NCBI GenBank assembly: GCA_022009855.1
Contig: CP091727.1
Coordinates: 2,852,001 to 2,916,000, forward strand
From: Lentisphaeria bacterium
Lineage (GTDB): Bacteria > Verrucomicrobiota > Lentisphaeria > Victivallales > Victivallaceae
Length of the DNA stretch: 64,000 bases
Reading direction: 5' to 3'
How positions within the stretch are numbered: position 1 is the stretch's first letter; every line of letters begins with the position of its first letter. The notes beneath the pieces are model-generated. The model was not told the origin of the DNA. It saw only the letters and a list, made by a program, of their open reading frames with translations, and did no database searches. The translations under genes and the position numbers were made by a program. Of the stretch, positions 9,316 through 19,947 are shown in pieces.

Positions 9316-12300
9316 TCAGCGGATCAGGACCAGTTCCGGGAACAGGCGGCTGTTCCGGTACGGCTCGGTGCCGGGCGGATTCAAGGTCAGGCCGGTCTTC
9401 CTGCCGTTCCGGTCGTTGTCGTTGACCAGCAGCGAGAAGCGAAGAGAATTACCCGCTTTCATTGCGATGCCGGGCAGCACCTCCGCCGGAAAGAAGAGAT
9501 CATATTGCAGGGTGTTGGGAGAGGTCTGTTTCACCGCGACCCGCACGGCGGTGTCGATCCCTTCGGCGGCGTTGGCTTCGCCGATGAATCTTCCTGCGGG
9601 GGCGTGGTTCAGGTAGGCGAAGGAGCTTCCTGCGTCGTGAGCCCGACGGTGTAGTCGCACTGGTCGGCCCCGTCGGCGAAGTAGATCTGAAGCGAATCGT
9701 TCTGCCAGGCGGCGGGCGGCGTGTCGGCGAAATGGAAACAGTCGTCGGTGACGATCACGGAGAGTCCGATTCCCCGTTCATTCCAGAACCCGGCGAATTT
9801 CGCGCCGAGGTCCTCCGGGCCGGTATGCGGCTGCTGGTTCCAGACCGGGCCGGGATTCGAAACGGTGTGCCGCTCCGCATTCGCGGCATTTTCGCCGTAC
9901 ATGGCAAAAACCGGTTTCGGAGCGTTTCTGCGGCGATGGTCGTCTCCCCGGAATGGAGTTCGACCGGCAGCCGGTACTCCTGCATCGACTGGAAGTTCCC
10001 CGTTTTCCGGAGGAAACGGAGCACTCGCTTCCCGCCCGGCGGCAGGGAGGTTTCCGCGAAGGCCGGTTCGACGGCGAAGGCGGTGCGCGGCGTGACGGTG
10101 AGGCGTTCCGGCCGGTTGGTCCGGTTGGCGACGGCGACGGAGAGCTCCCGGCGGCCGATGATGGAAACATCGAGCGTGAAGGGATTGCCCAGTCCGCGGA
10201 ATTCCAGATTGCCCAGCACCGTTCTGAACTCCTCTTTCGGGAGCCGCAGATAGAGCGGTGCGTTTCCGACGCCGACGGCCCGAGCGGCGATCCGGTTGCC
10301 GTCCATGTCGCGGACTTCGACCGCTTCGGGAATTCTGAGAACGGCATGGGATTCCTTCTCCATGGTGTAAAGCACCGCAAGCGGTCCCTCCGCCGCCCGG
10401 GGAAGAGGAAGCAGTGGAACGCGCTGCCCAGCGGAAACTCCTCGCCGCGCCCGGCGTTGGAGAGCTGTTCGATGGCGGCGTTGACGGCGCTGAAGGCTTC
10501 GAGCACCAGATTTTCCCGCCCCGGATGCCGCTCCAGAAGTAGGCGAGCCGGAAGGGGGCCCCACCGCTCCGGCGGCGGCGTGGTGGACCAGATTGACGGC
10601 GCAGTTCGCCGCGTGATCGGATTCGGTGTCGGCAAAGTAGGGGCGCTGTGCTTCGCTGTCCATCTCCCAGACCGCGTGGTTGCGGACTCCGTAGTACGCC
10701 TCGGTGTTCCAGAGCGGGCGGGGGCGTTTTTTTCGCTGAGAACGGTACGGTATTTCGTCAGCTGCTCGAAAATCTTTCCGGCATCGGGGGTTTCATTGTA
10801 TCCGTGAAAGGAGTAGATGTCGATGGTGTCGGCTCCGCCTTCGTCAAGAAAGGCGAGTCCGTACTCCTTTCCGGCAACCGGTCCGAGCAGGCGGAGCGGT
10901 GAATGCATCCGGTCGATTTCCTCCCGGGCGATCCGGTAGAATTCGGCGACCTTCCGGGGCGGCATATTGGGGAAGTCCTTCCGGGGGCCGTCGCGGAACC
11001 GCCAGAGGTGCGGTTCGTTGAAGAGTTCCACGCCCTGCACGGCGCCGCCGAGTTTTCCGAGCATGGAACGAAGCTCATTACGGTACGCCTCGGCCAGTTC
11101 CGGCGTGATCCGGTCCGCGACGGCGAAAGGGCTTTTCATCTCTCCCGCGGTCGGCAGGCAGGCGACGAGAAAGGGGTGGAAACTGCGGAGTGACGCGAGC
11201 AGCTCCGGATCCTGTTTCAGGTCGGCGACCTCCCGGAGAAAAAAGCGGCTGAACCGCTGCTGCCGGAACCCGAGATAGCGGTCGAGAAGTTCCGGTTCCA
11301 CCCCTTTGGCGAAGGGGGGCGAGATGGGAAGCCAGCGGATTCTCCTTCAACACAACTTTCGAAAGGTCCTTCAGCACCGCGAAGGGGAAACAAAATTCGG
11401 TTTCCCCGCTGCGCAGTGTGAGCTGAAAAACGCCGCGCCGCCCTTCCGGATTGATCCGCAGCGTCCGGCGCTGATCTTCGCCCGCCGGAAAGTGGAGCGT
11501 CTCCCGCCGGAGGAGCCGCCGGCCGGAGTCGCGCACCAGCAGTTCCGCATCGATCGGGTGTTCGGTGGAAGCCCGGAGCTCCAGCGTCGCGCTCCGGTCG
11601 TCTTCCGGGATGACGTTCCTGCCGAGGAACCCGAATTTCACCGGCTCCTGTTCAAAATCCTCCGCATCGCCCGCCACCACCCGGACCCGGTCGATGGTGA
11701 GCGGGGCATCCTTCACGTCGATCCGCAGATAGCCCCGGTGGAACCGGAGCGGGGCAGCGTGCCGGAAAATGCGCAGGTCCGGTACTTCCCGTCGAGGGTG
11801 AAGTCGTGTGCCGCGTACTTCCAGTTGCCGTCCAGCAGAAAAACCCGGCAGCGGGCGGGGGCGGCGGTTGCGCTTTTCATACGGAGCAGAATCGTGTACT
11901 TCCGCTCCGGAATCACCGGGAACGCGGCGCTGGTGAGACGGGTGTCGGGATACACCGTCAGCGTATCGTTCTCCCAGTGCGGTGGCCGCCATGCCCGCAG
12001 TTTCCGGAGGACGGCGGGAGTTCCCCTTACGAAGGTATCCTCCGGGGCGAAGAAACTCCAGCCGTAGGTGCCGGAGAAGAAGTCCGGATTGAGGACTTCG
12101 TTGCGTTTGGTCTGCGGGGCGGAAGTTTCGGGCGGCAGATATTTCAACTCCATCCGGCCGATCAGGAGGGTTTTTCCCGGCTCGAGATCGATGCGCGGCC
12201 AGAAGTCGGCGGCGTGCTGGATGCGGTCGGGCAGCCGGTCGGCGCGCAGTGTGAATTTACGCCAGGAATCGGTGACCTCAAAACTTTTCCGGTTCATCCA

Positions 12301-13011
12301 CTTATATTTGTCTCCCAGCAGAAAGAGCGTCATCTGCGCGCGCTCTTTCTGTTCGCATTTCGCCCAGACCGAGAATTCGATCGACCCTTTCGACGGTAGC
12401 GGATAATGACTGCCCTGCAGAATGGCGCGTTTTTCCCCCGCAGTGAATTGAAAGGTCATGGCGCCACCTTCCATGACCGGTTGAGCCACCAATCCCGCGG
12501 CAACAGGCAGTGCGGCCGGATATGGATGCCAGCAGCCGGGATAGTCTCCCGCTCCCCCATGCAGGTATCCGTCGTCCGGCAGAAGGTTGCGGTTGAATTC
12601 GACCGGGAACTTCATCAGCCGGGCATTGCGGAACTGGACGGCGTCGATTTTCCCTTGTGACTGATGTTCGCTGAGAAGGAGCCGTACCCGGCCCGATTGT
12701 TTCAAAGTAAAGCAGAACTCCTGAGAACTCCAGCTGCGGTTGGCCGCGAGCGGGCGTGGCTCCATGAGGGCGGAGGCGCCCGGGGTGAGGTTTTCCACCC
12801 GGGCGGAAAGAAGCGCATTTGGTGCGGAGGCTTTCGTCAATAGATCGATCCGAACGGCATAGTTGCCCGGGGCGAGTTCCGTGTCAAACGAAACTGCGCC
12901 GCGCAGCCGACCGGAGGACCCCCGCGTCAGAATTCCTGCATCTGCGGCGGAGCCGGTGGCTGTCACCAGTCCGGCAAGCATCAGGAGAAAGATATATATT
13001 TTTCGTTTCAT
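9316..13011 (-). CDS. Large secreted GH39-like glycoside hydrolase with C-terminal CBM9-like domain (frameshifted)
   Basis: Starts at ATG 13011 with a signal peptide (MKRKIYIFLLMLAGLVTATG) and ends at TGA 9318-9316, about 1,230 residues over several frames. The N-terminal half holds two carbohydrate-binding-like beta modules (NRKSFEVTDSWRKFTL, and around LTSAAFPVIPERKYTILL). The catalytic barrel covers about 11300-10500: GVELFNEPHLW supplies the acid/base Glu and LWNTEAYYGVRNH the nucleophile Glu. A beta-sandwich follows, then a CBM9-like domain (AWQNDSLQIYFADG ... LRFSLLVNDND) also found in the enzyme at 60466. Frame changes occur near 11745, 11310, 10700, 10560, 10430, 9900 and 9635. It lies downstream of the pseudopilin at 13928, within one minus-strand locus. 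Confidence 0.75.
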
Positions 13012-13040
13012 GGGAATGGATTTCGTTGAGCAATATCCGA

Positions 13041-13928
13041 TTACTGGGCGGGAAGTTCCGTGGCGGGCACGGAATACGTTTTGAAGAAATACCGGCGGGA
13101 AAAACGGGTGACAAGCTGTTTTCTACATGCGACAGCCTCCTTTCTGCTGGGGTGAGCGGAGAGTCTAGAGTTCGAGTTTCCAGTAGTATTTTTTTCTCGG
13201 AGCCCACGCCGTTGTAGAGGCGCGGCGCGGCTCATCCAGCCGGCGTGGCCGTCGGACCAGCTCACGTTGATGCCGCCGTTGTGGCGGTTGCCGATCCACT
13301 CCATCCAGTCGGGGGAGGTGAGGTTGTGGGTGAGAACGTGCTGGTACTGCCAGACGCTGGAGGAGGGCGCGTAGTCGGAGGTCTCCCCGTTGAGCAATGT
13401 TTCGCTGGCGGGTTTCCGCTTGATGTCGCTGATCTTGTGGGGATTTTTCCAGGGAGGATTGGCTTTCCCGAATCCCCAGCCCGCCTTGTAGTCGTACAGA
13501 TAGGAGATTCCGTAGCTGTAGAGGGTGGCGCGGTTGTACTCCGCCACCGGCGTGGAATCGCAGAAGAAGATGCGGCTGGTCCACCCCTGCACCAGCAGCC
13601 GGTTGGTGGCGGTCACCTTGCCGGAGCTGTCGTAGAGCGGTTCCGCGAGCGTGACGCCGATGTAGCGGGCGATCTGAATCCGCCACATGTAATGGCCCGC
13701 CATGCTGCTGTCTTCCGAGACCGGCATGAAGCCGCGGTTGTCGTCGGAGTACTGGAAGAATCCGAAGGCGTGCTGCTTGATGTTGTTCAGGCATTTCGCA
13801 CTTCTGGCCCGCTCCCGCGCCGCGTTCAGGGCGGGCAGCAGGAGCGAGGCGAGGATGGCGATGATCGCGATGACGATCAAAAGTTCGATCAGGGAGAAAT
13901 TTCGGTGGATTTTTCTGTTTCTGTTCAT
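13041..13928 (-). CDS. Pseudopilin-like protein with H-X9-DG motif
   Basis: ATG 13928 has GGAG upstream. The leader MNRNRKIHRN is followed by FSLIELLIVIAIIAIL and LLPALNAARERARSAKCLNNIKQ. The residue before FSLIE is Asn instead of Gly. The H-X9-DG motif is HNGGINVSWSDG. As read, the frame runs to 13041, but two small shifts near 13225 and 13190 (a run of seven A) suggest the real C-terminus is RLYNGVGSEKKYYWKLEL with a stop at 13167-13165, about 240 residues. It is the first gene after the GntR regulator (25-base gap) and precedes the GH39-like gene. Confidence 0.8.
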   Translation of the reverse strand: MNRNRKIHRNFSLIELLIVIAIIAILASLLLPALNAARERARSAKCLNNIKQHAFGFFQYSDDNRGFMPVSEDSSMAGHYMWRIQIARYIGVTLAEPLYDSSGKVTATNRLLVQGWTSRIFFCDSTPVAEYNRATLYSYGISYLYDYKAGWGFGKANPPWKNPHKISDIKRKPASETLLNGETSDYAPSSSVWQYQHVLTHNLTSPDWMEWIGNRHNGGINVSWSDGHAGWMSRAAPLQRRGLREKNTTGNSNSRLSAHPSRKEAVACRKQLVTRFSRRYFFKTYSVPATELPAQ

Positions 13929-13953
13929 GATGTTTTTCTCCGGGTCAGCGGGG

Positions 13954-15036
13954 TTATTGAAGATCTGCCAGGGCGGTTTTCCGGATCACCAGCCTGTTGG
14001 GAATGAACTGGAGGAGGAGTGAGCCGTCCGGATTGCCCAGCTGCCGGAGCAGCAGAGCTGCTGCTGCGGCCGCCTCCTCGGAAAGAGGGTAATCCACCGA
14101 GGTTACGGTAGGTTCCGGCCAGAAGTGGACGCCGTGCGATTCGAAGTTGTCGTATCCGACCAGTTCATAGTCGCGCATATACTGAAGTCCGGCATCCGAC
14201 AGCGCGCCGGTCAGCCGCCAGGTGATGAGGTCCGAGCAGGAGAAGAGCAGCCGTCCGCGGCAGCGTTCGATCAGTTTCCGGTCGAGTTGATAGAGCTCTT
14301 CGCCCGCGCCGAATTCGCGGCACTCGATTTCAGCGGGCTGGTATCCCGCCCGCAGTGCTTCTCGGAGGAAGGCGTTTTTGCGGATGTTTCCATTGGGATG
14401 GTTGAGGTATAGAACCATCAAGCCCGCATAATGGCGGTGCGCCTTCCGGAAGATTTCCCGGATTCCGGGCACATGGTTGACGATCACCTGCGAGGCCTGC
14501 AGATCCCATTGTGCGCCGGATTGAAACACCACCACCGGAATTCCCAGCTGTTCAACGATGGAGCGGCAGGTTTCCTCCAGCAGTGCGGCGCCGGAGAGCA
14601 GCAGACCGTCGAGACGGCGGAAGCAGTCGATGCCGGCGCGCGGTGCAAGGTAGGCCTCTGTCGGAATGTAGCGGATTTGACACCCCTCTTTTCGGAGGAG
14701 GTCCACCGCCTGTTCTCCGGCGGCGGCCAGAATCTGTTTCACTTTGGAGTCGCGCTCCTGCTGGCGGTCGTACAGGGTGCAGCCGATGAGGAAGCTGCGT
14801 TTTGCGTCGGTAGAGAGGTTGACGAAGCTCCCGCTCCCCTGCCGGCGGCAGACGATCCCTTCCGTGACGAGATGGTTCAGGGCGGAGTTGGCGGTCTTGA
14901 GGGAAACGTTGTACTGCTCCGCAAGCCTGGGGGCGGAGAGGAGCGGCGTGCCGTGCGGGAATTTCCCCCGCAGGATCTCTGCACGGATTTTAGCCGCCAC
15001 GTTCAGGTATTTGATTTGCCGTTTTACTGCGTTCAT
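13954..15036 (-). CDS. GntR/LacI-type transcriptional regulator
   Basis: ATG 15036 is chosen over the longer frame (15180) because GGAGGAG precedes it and the winged helix starts right after. Residues 10-65 form the GntR helix-turn-helix (VAAKIRAEILRGKFPHGTPL, RLAEQYNVSLKTANSALNHL, GIVCRRQGSGSFV). Residues ~75-361 are a LacI-like sensor (FLIGCTLYDRQQ, DGLLLSGAALLEE, LVGYDNFESHGVHFWPEPTV). The frame is intact. A -10-like TATAAT lies about 50 bases upstream on the minus strand. It is the first gene before the pseudopilin and GH39-like enzyme on the same strand, so it probably senses the sugar released by that locus. Confidence 0.85.
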   Translation of the reverse strand: MNAVKRQIKYLNVAAKIRAEILRGKFPHGTPLLSAPRLAEQYNVSLKTANSALNHLVTEGIVCRRQGSGSFVNLSTDAKRSFLIGCTLYDRQQERDSKVKQILAAAGEQAVDLLRKEGCQIRYIPTEAYLAPRAGIDCFRRLDGLLLSGAALLEETCRSIVEQLGIPVVVFQSGAQWDLQASQVIVNHVPGIREIFRKAHRHYAGLMVLYLNHPNGNIRKNAFLREALRAGYQPAEIECREFGAGEELYQLDRKLIERCRGRLLFSCSDLITWRLTGALSDAGLQYMRDYELVGYDNFESHGVHFWPEPTVTSVDYPLSEEAAAAAALLLRQLGNPDGSLLLQFIPNRLVIRKTALADLQ

Positions 15037-15281
15037 CGACTCCTCCGGTTGCCGCCGGCATGTATTGTTGCCGTCTGCTGTAATTATACCCGGAAACACC
15101 GGAAAAAACAATGGGGATCGCCGGAGAAAAATTTTTTGAGGAGAAAACGGCCGGAATTCCCGGCGGAAAGTCATACCCAACTTATTCCTTATGCCGCCGG
15201 GGGGGGAGTCGGCCGTGAATGCTTTTTTTTCTCAAAAGTGGAGATTTCAGAGAGATAAGGGGGGCTCCCGGAGCTGTCAGC

Positions 15282-15310
15282 TTGAAAAAAACGATGAGAA
15301 ATGCTATATT
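15282..15310 (+). promoter_or_regulatory. Promoter of the surface-glycan gene set
   Basis: TTGAAA (15282-15287) and TATATT (15305-15310) with a 17-base spacer and TGC before the -10. It lies 68 bases upstream of the glycosyltransferase start. Confidence 0.6.
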
Positions 15311-15378
15311 CCTGCTGATCTGCAACCGGAAACAGCGAATTTTTATGTAGGTATCGAACGGCGTGTGAGGAATGGAAA

Positions 15379-16629
15379 TTGAAACTCATCATTCAGATCC
15401 CCTGCCTTAATGAGGCGAAGACACTGGGAATTGCTCTGGCGGAACTCCCCCGTTCCGTTCCGGGGATCGACAAGGTTGAAATCCTGATCGTGGATGACGG
15501 TTCCTCTGATGATACCGTTGCGGTGGCGCGTGCTGCCGGGGTGGACCACATTGTGCGGCACCCGGCCAATTTCGGTCTTGCGCGCGCATTCATGACCGGC
15601 CTTGACGCATCGTTGAAGCTCGGGGCCGATATCATCGTCAATACCGATGCGGACAATCAGTACTGCGCGGCTGACATACCAGCGCTGGTTGCGCCGATTC
15701 TGGAGGGGCGGGCGGAATATGTGATCGGCACCCGGCCGATTGCCCGGATCGAACACTTCTCGCCGGTTAAGAAATTTCTCCAGAAACTCGGCAGCTACGT
15801 GGTGCGCCGGATTTCCGGGACCCGGGTCGAAGATGCTCCGAGCGGATTCCGGGCTCTTTCGCGGGATGCGGCGATGCGGATGAACGTTTTCAATCGTTAC
15901 ACCTACACGCTGGAAACCATCATTCAGGCCGGATACAAGAATATTCCGATTCTCTGCGTGCCGGTCCGGGTAAATGCCGATCTGCGTCCGTCCCGGCTGG
16001 TCAAGAGCATACCGCGTTACATTCAGCGTTCCATCTTCACGATGATCCGCATCTTTGTGGTCTACCGGCCGTTCAAGTTTTTCTTTTCAATCGGAACCGT
16101 CTTTTTCCTGGTCGGCTTCCTGCTGGGCTGCCGGTTTCTCTGGTACTGGCTGGCAGGCGGGGGGCGAGGAATGACTCAGTCGCTGATTCTGGCGGCCGTT
16201 TTGATGCTGACCGGTGTCATCTCCGGAATGATGGCGTTTATGGCGGATCTGCTTTCCGTCAACCGGCAGCTGCTGGAGGACATCCAGTATCGAAACCGCC
16301 GGGAAGCCTTCCGGCAGGAAAAAAGCACGATGAGAGTTCGATTCGATGAGAACTCTGGTTTTGTTCGGGCGGCGGATCCGCGTGGAAAGATTGCTGGAAC
16401 TGGTGAAATACACCTCCGGCTGCGGTTGCAGTGTGCTGGTGAAAATGCTGGTGACCATGATCTTTTCCCTGTGCCACGCGCCGGTCTGGATGGCCTATCT
16501 GGGGGCGCAGGTGGTCATCGTCTTTTTTTCTTATGGATTCCACTCGCGAATCACGTTTCGGGAAGAACGTTACAGCTGGTATACATTCTGGCTTTTCTTC
16601 CGTTCCCTGCTGCTGTTCAAACTGCTTGA
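15379..16629 (+). CDS. Family 2 glycosyltransferase, polyprenyl-phosphate sugar type, with C-terminal membrane segments
   Basis: TTG start at 15379 with GAGGA seven bases upstream; no in-frame ATG fits. Residues 1-230 form a GT-A domain: LIIQIPCLNEAKTLGIAL, EILIVDDGSSDDTV, NTDADNQY (DxD-type metal site) and VEDAPSGFRALSRDA, as in DPM1/DPG-synthase-like enzymes that load a sugar onto undecaprenyl phosphate. Two hydrophobic segments follow (around 16075 and 16180). As read the frame continues to 16629, but a run of six A near 16319 probably lost its frame. The neighbouring frame ends KKHDESSIR with TGA at 16347-16349, overlapping the next start by ATGA. Real length is about 323 residues. Confidence 0.85.
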   Translation: MKLIIQIPCLNEAKTLGIALAELPRSVPGIDKVEILIVDDGSSDDTVAVARAAGVDHIVRHPANFGLARAFMTGLDASLKLGADIIVNTDADNQYCAADIPALVAPILEGRAEYVIGTRPIARIEHFSPVKKFLQKLGSYVVRRISGTRVEDAPSGFRALSRDAAMRMNVFNRYTYTLETIIQAGYKNIPILCVPVRVNADLRPSRLVKSIPRYIQRSIFTMIRIFVVYRPFKFFFSIGTVFFLVGFLLGCRFLWYWLAGGGRGMTQSLILAAVLMLTGVISGMMAFMADLLSVNRQLLEDIQYRNRREAFRQEKSTMRVRFDENSGFVRAADPRGKIAGTGEIHLRLRLQCAGENAGDHDLFPVPRAGLDGLSGGAGGHRLFFLWIPLANHVSGRTLQLVYILAFLPFPAAVQTA

Positions 16630-16846
16630 TTATTTTCTGGTGGTACTGGGGGCAAAGATGCTGACCAGGTGGCTGGAACGGGACGGTTCGTTGACGCTGT
16701 GGCAACAGCAGGGAGTGGTATCCGGTTCCATTCTGGTGGTGAGCATGTTGATCTTTTTCGCGCGTTACACCATGTATCGCAGCATCTTTCGACGCAGGAA
16801 GAGGGAGAGAATTGATTTATCGGACTCTTCCGGACAGAAATTCTGA
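16346..16846 (+). CDS. GtrA-like membrane protein
   Basis: A 166-residue protein with four hydrophobic segments and the GtrA-type features VKYTSGCGCSVLVKMLV, FFSYGFHSRITFRE and a short basic tail. GtrA-like proteins are thought to move polyprenyl-linked sugars across the membrane. It starts within the stop codon of the GT2 gene (after correction of its frameshift), so the two are translationally coupled and probably form a sugar-loading and flipping pair. Confidence 0.75.
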   Translation: MRTLVLFGRRIRVERLLELVKYTSGCGCSVLVKMLVTMIFSLCHAPVWMAYLGAQVVIVFFSYGFHSRITFREERYSWYTFWLFFRSLLLFKLLDYFLVVLGAKMLTRWLERDGSLTLWQQQGVVSGSILVVSMLIFFARYTMYRSIFRRRKRERIDLSDSSGQKF

Positions 16847-16878
16847 CTGGAAGAGAGGAGAAAACAGGGAGTGACGAC

Positions 16879-18107
16879 ATGCGTTTTCTCATAAGCGGCG
16901 TTGCTTTTTCCGGCAACAAGGGTGCTGCCGGCATGGCAGAGGCATTGATCCGGAATTTGGCCGAGCGTGATTCCGAGGCATATTTTCTGGTTTTCTCCTA
17001 TTATCCGATTGCGGATGCCGAGCTTCGAATTCCGGAAAGAGTTAAAATCCTGGACGGCAGCCCCAAGCGGGTGGTTCTGCTTTTTTCGCATCACTTCTGG
17101 CAGGATTCGGGCGGTTGCTGCATCTGCCGCGCCGCTGGTATGCCCGGGGCGAAATGGGAGAGATTGCCGGGTGCGATCTCTGGCTGGACGCTTCCGGAAT
17201 CTCTTTTGTGGACGGTCGTGAAAAGTTCTTGATTTTCAATATATTAAGTATATTCCCCGCATTGTCTTGCGGCGTGCCGGTGATCAAAGTTGCCCAGGCG
17301 ATGGGGCCGTTTCAGCACCGGATCAACCGCTGGGCGGCGAAACTGGTATTACCGCGGTTGAAACTGATTGTCGCCCGCGGGGCCGTGACCCGTTCATATC
17401 TGGATTCTCTTGAGTTGAAAAACATTGCAGATGGTTCCGACGTCGCATTTTCGCTGCCGGTTTCGGAACAGGATCGCAGAGACAGTTTGCGATGGCTGCC
17501 GGAAGCGACGGGTGCGGTGATTGCCGTCTCTCCCAGTCAGGTGGTCTGGAATTTCTGCGAGCGGGCCCGGATCCCCTATCTGGAAATTCTTGCCGATTGT
17601 GTGAAGGGGTGGATCGCTGCGGGATATCGCTGTGTGGTCTTTCCCCATTCCGCCCGGACAGGGAAACAGGCTCTTCACAATAACGATCTGCCGTTGCTTC
17701 GGCGTTTCGCCGGACTGCTGCCTGTTTCAGAGCGGATCCGCGTAATTGATTCCGAACTCGGCGCAGGAGAGTTAAGGGCGCTGATCGGCAACTGCCAACT
17801 TTTGGTCGCTTCCAGGTTTCATGCGATTATTTCAGCGATGGCGACCGGTGTTCCCGCCGTGGTGATCGGCTGGAGTCACAAATATGCGGAAGTGCTTGCG
17901 CCGTTTGAACTGGAAGAGTTCGTGGTTCCTTATGATGAACTTTCGGAAGATGCCGTTCGGCAGCGGGCGGCGAAGCTGCTTTCAGACCAGGTGAAATTTT
18001 TCCGGCGGATCCGTGCGTGTTCCGCCTCGATTGTTGCGGAGAATGCCCGGATGTTCGATCGTCTGATTCAGGAAGCGGCATTGTCGCGATCCCGCGGCCG
18101 CAGGTAG
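16879..18107 (+). CDS. Polysaccharide pyruvyl transferase family protein (one frameshift)
   Basis: ATG 16879, 33 bases after the GtrA-like gene. The first 75 residues (FLISGVAFSGNKGAAGMAEAL, YFLVFSYYPIADAEL) are typical of the family N-terminus with a G-N-x-G-x nucleotide-fold start. Near 17112 one C is missing (GGCGG for GGCCGG) and the frame moves to 17115-18107. That part holds GCDLWLDASGISFVDG, ARGAVTRSYLDSLEL, SPSQVVWNFCE and the conserved late motif LLVASRFHAIISAMATGVPAV. The family adds pyruvate ketals or acts as related transferases on cell-surface glycans. Full length is about 409 residues. Its 3' end overlaps the convergent gene by 40 bases. Confidence 0.8.
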
Positions 18108-19697
18108 CGGGGGCGTTTCTGGAACTCCCGGGTTTCGATGCGGGAGGATTCCTGATCCAGCAGCAACACCTTGCAGGGGGTGCCGGGAACCGGCAGCTGT
18201 TCAGGGCGCATCAGAACTTCCCAGATTTTTCCTTCGGCATCTTCCACCAGCAGCGGATTGCGCGAATTATATTGCGGCAATTGTTCCGCCGCTCCCCAGA
18301 AGGTGAGGAACATTGTACCGTATTTGTAATCTGCAGTACTCAACTGATTTTTCCGCAGTTCCCTGCGGTCCCGGATCCGATTCAGAACCGGCAGGTTTTG
18401 CTGTTGTGCGGCTGTGAAATTCTTCTGCATCCGGAAAAGACCGTATGGGTGATTCCCATGCTGCCACTGATTGCCGACCCGGATCAGCATCAGAACGAAG
18501 ATGGCGGAGAGATAAGCCGTCTGCAGGAGAAGAACTTTACGGCGTGAAAGAAAACGACGCAAGCCTGCCGCCGCCTCATCCCAGCCGGTGGTTAAAATCA
18601 GAATTCCGACAACCGCCAGCAACAGAAAATAACGGAGATGGGCTTTTTCCGGGTGCAGGAATGGAAAAACTTTGTAGACGACATAGCAGTGCAGCAGATA
18701 TGCTGTCATGAAGCTGAACGCCAGCAGGCGTCGGCCGGGGGGCATCCCTTCTTGAGTTGCAGGATCGCCATCAGAAGGACGCCGCAGAACAGAAGGATCG
18801 CCGGTCCCGACTGGAAATATTTTCCGGAAAACTCCAGCGGACGGAAGAACGAGAGCAGATACCCGCCGATTCCCAGGTATTCCGGTGAGACCCGGTGGCT
18901 GAGATGAGAACCGAGAATCACTTCCACCCGTCCGCCGGTGACGCCGAAAAAGGCGTCGAGCAGCACCGTTTCCAAAACCAGCACCAGGAGCAGACCGGCG
19001 GAAAAACAAAATGCAGCCGGCCCCACGTGAAATTTCCAGACTCGGAAGTACTCCCGCTTTTCCACCGGGTAGAGCAGCAGGTAGAGACCGAATGCCGCCG
19101 CCCAGTAAAGCGAGGTGAATTTGCAGCCGTAGGAGATTCCTGCCAGCAAACCGCTCCAGAAGAGCGGCATCAACGCGCCGGTTTTCAGATGGCGCAGAAG
19201 AAGAACGATTGCCCCGAGCATGTAGAATGTCGCCGGCATCATCGGCAGAAACTGGGTGCTTTCACGCACTGTGTGAGGGAAGAAACAGATCAGAAGGAAT
19301 GTCGCAACACCTGCCGCTTTGCTCCGGAGTTTTGCCGCAATCCAGTAGGCGAGTATCGCGCAGCCCAGCGCCGTCAACAGGGGATAGATGTAGTAGACCC
19401 ACCAGGAGGTGCCGAAGAGTTTCATCAATGCGTAGACCGGCAGATTGAGGCCCCAGCGCCCCTGATGGTGATCCGGAGTATCCGGATACCAGATTCCGCT
19501 GACGGCATAATATCGCAGGAAGCTCCATTTCCAGACCGCGTCGCCGCTTTTTTTCGATGAGATCGAGTGGTCAGGAACCGCCAGCAGGCGAAAAAGAGAA
19601 TCAGACCGGTCAGAAGCTGCCGGTGTGTGAAGGCGTTGAGTCGCCGGGCCAGGCGATTCCCGGCTGTCGCAAGCCAGTCTAACCAGGAGAGAAACAT
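18068..19697 (-). CDS. GT39/ArnT-like integral membrane glycosyltransferase (frameshifted)
   Basis: Starts at ATG 19697 (MFLSWLDWLATAGNRLARRL) and ends at TGA 18070-18068, about 540 residues and around ten hydrophobic segments. The first part reads RQLLTGLILFFACWRFLTT, then shifts near 19555 to GIWYPDTPDHHQGRWGLNL, with acidic residues in the first loop as in GT-C enzymes. AGISYGCKFTSLYWAAAFGLYLL and WKFHVGPAAFCFSAG follow. A second shift near 18740 leads to RRLLAFSFMTAYLLHCYV and a soluble C-terminal part. GT39-like enzymes use polyprenyl-phosphate sugars, which fits the GT2/GtrA pair on the other strand. Confidence 0.65.
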
Positions 19698-19947
19698 TGC
19701 AGTGACACCATGTGACGGGTTGAAAAAAATAAAATTTTAAAAAATATAATCCGGGTTGCGGCAAATTGCAATAATCGAGAAAAATTTTCCTGTCCCGCCG
19801 GAATCGGCATTCCACAGGAAGTCCGGCGGTTTTGACGCGAGGGGATGGCGCGGCAGCGGAAACAATGAAGAAAATCGACTTGGATCAGTTTTTGCGACAC
19901 AATTTTTTTCGCAAAACATCCGTTAATGGAAAAACAGGTGTTGAATT

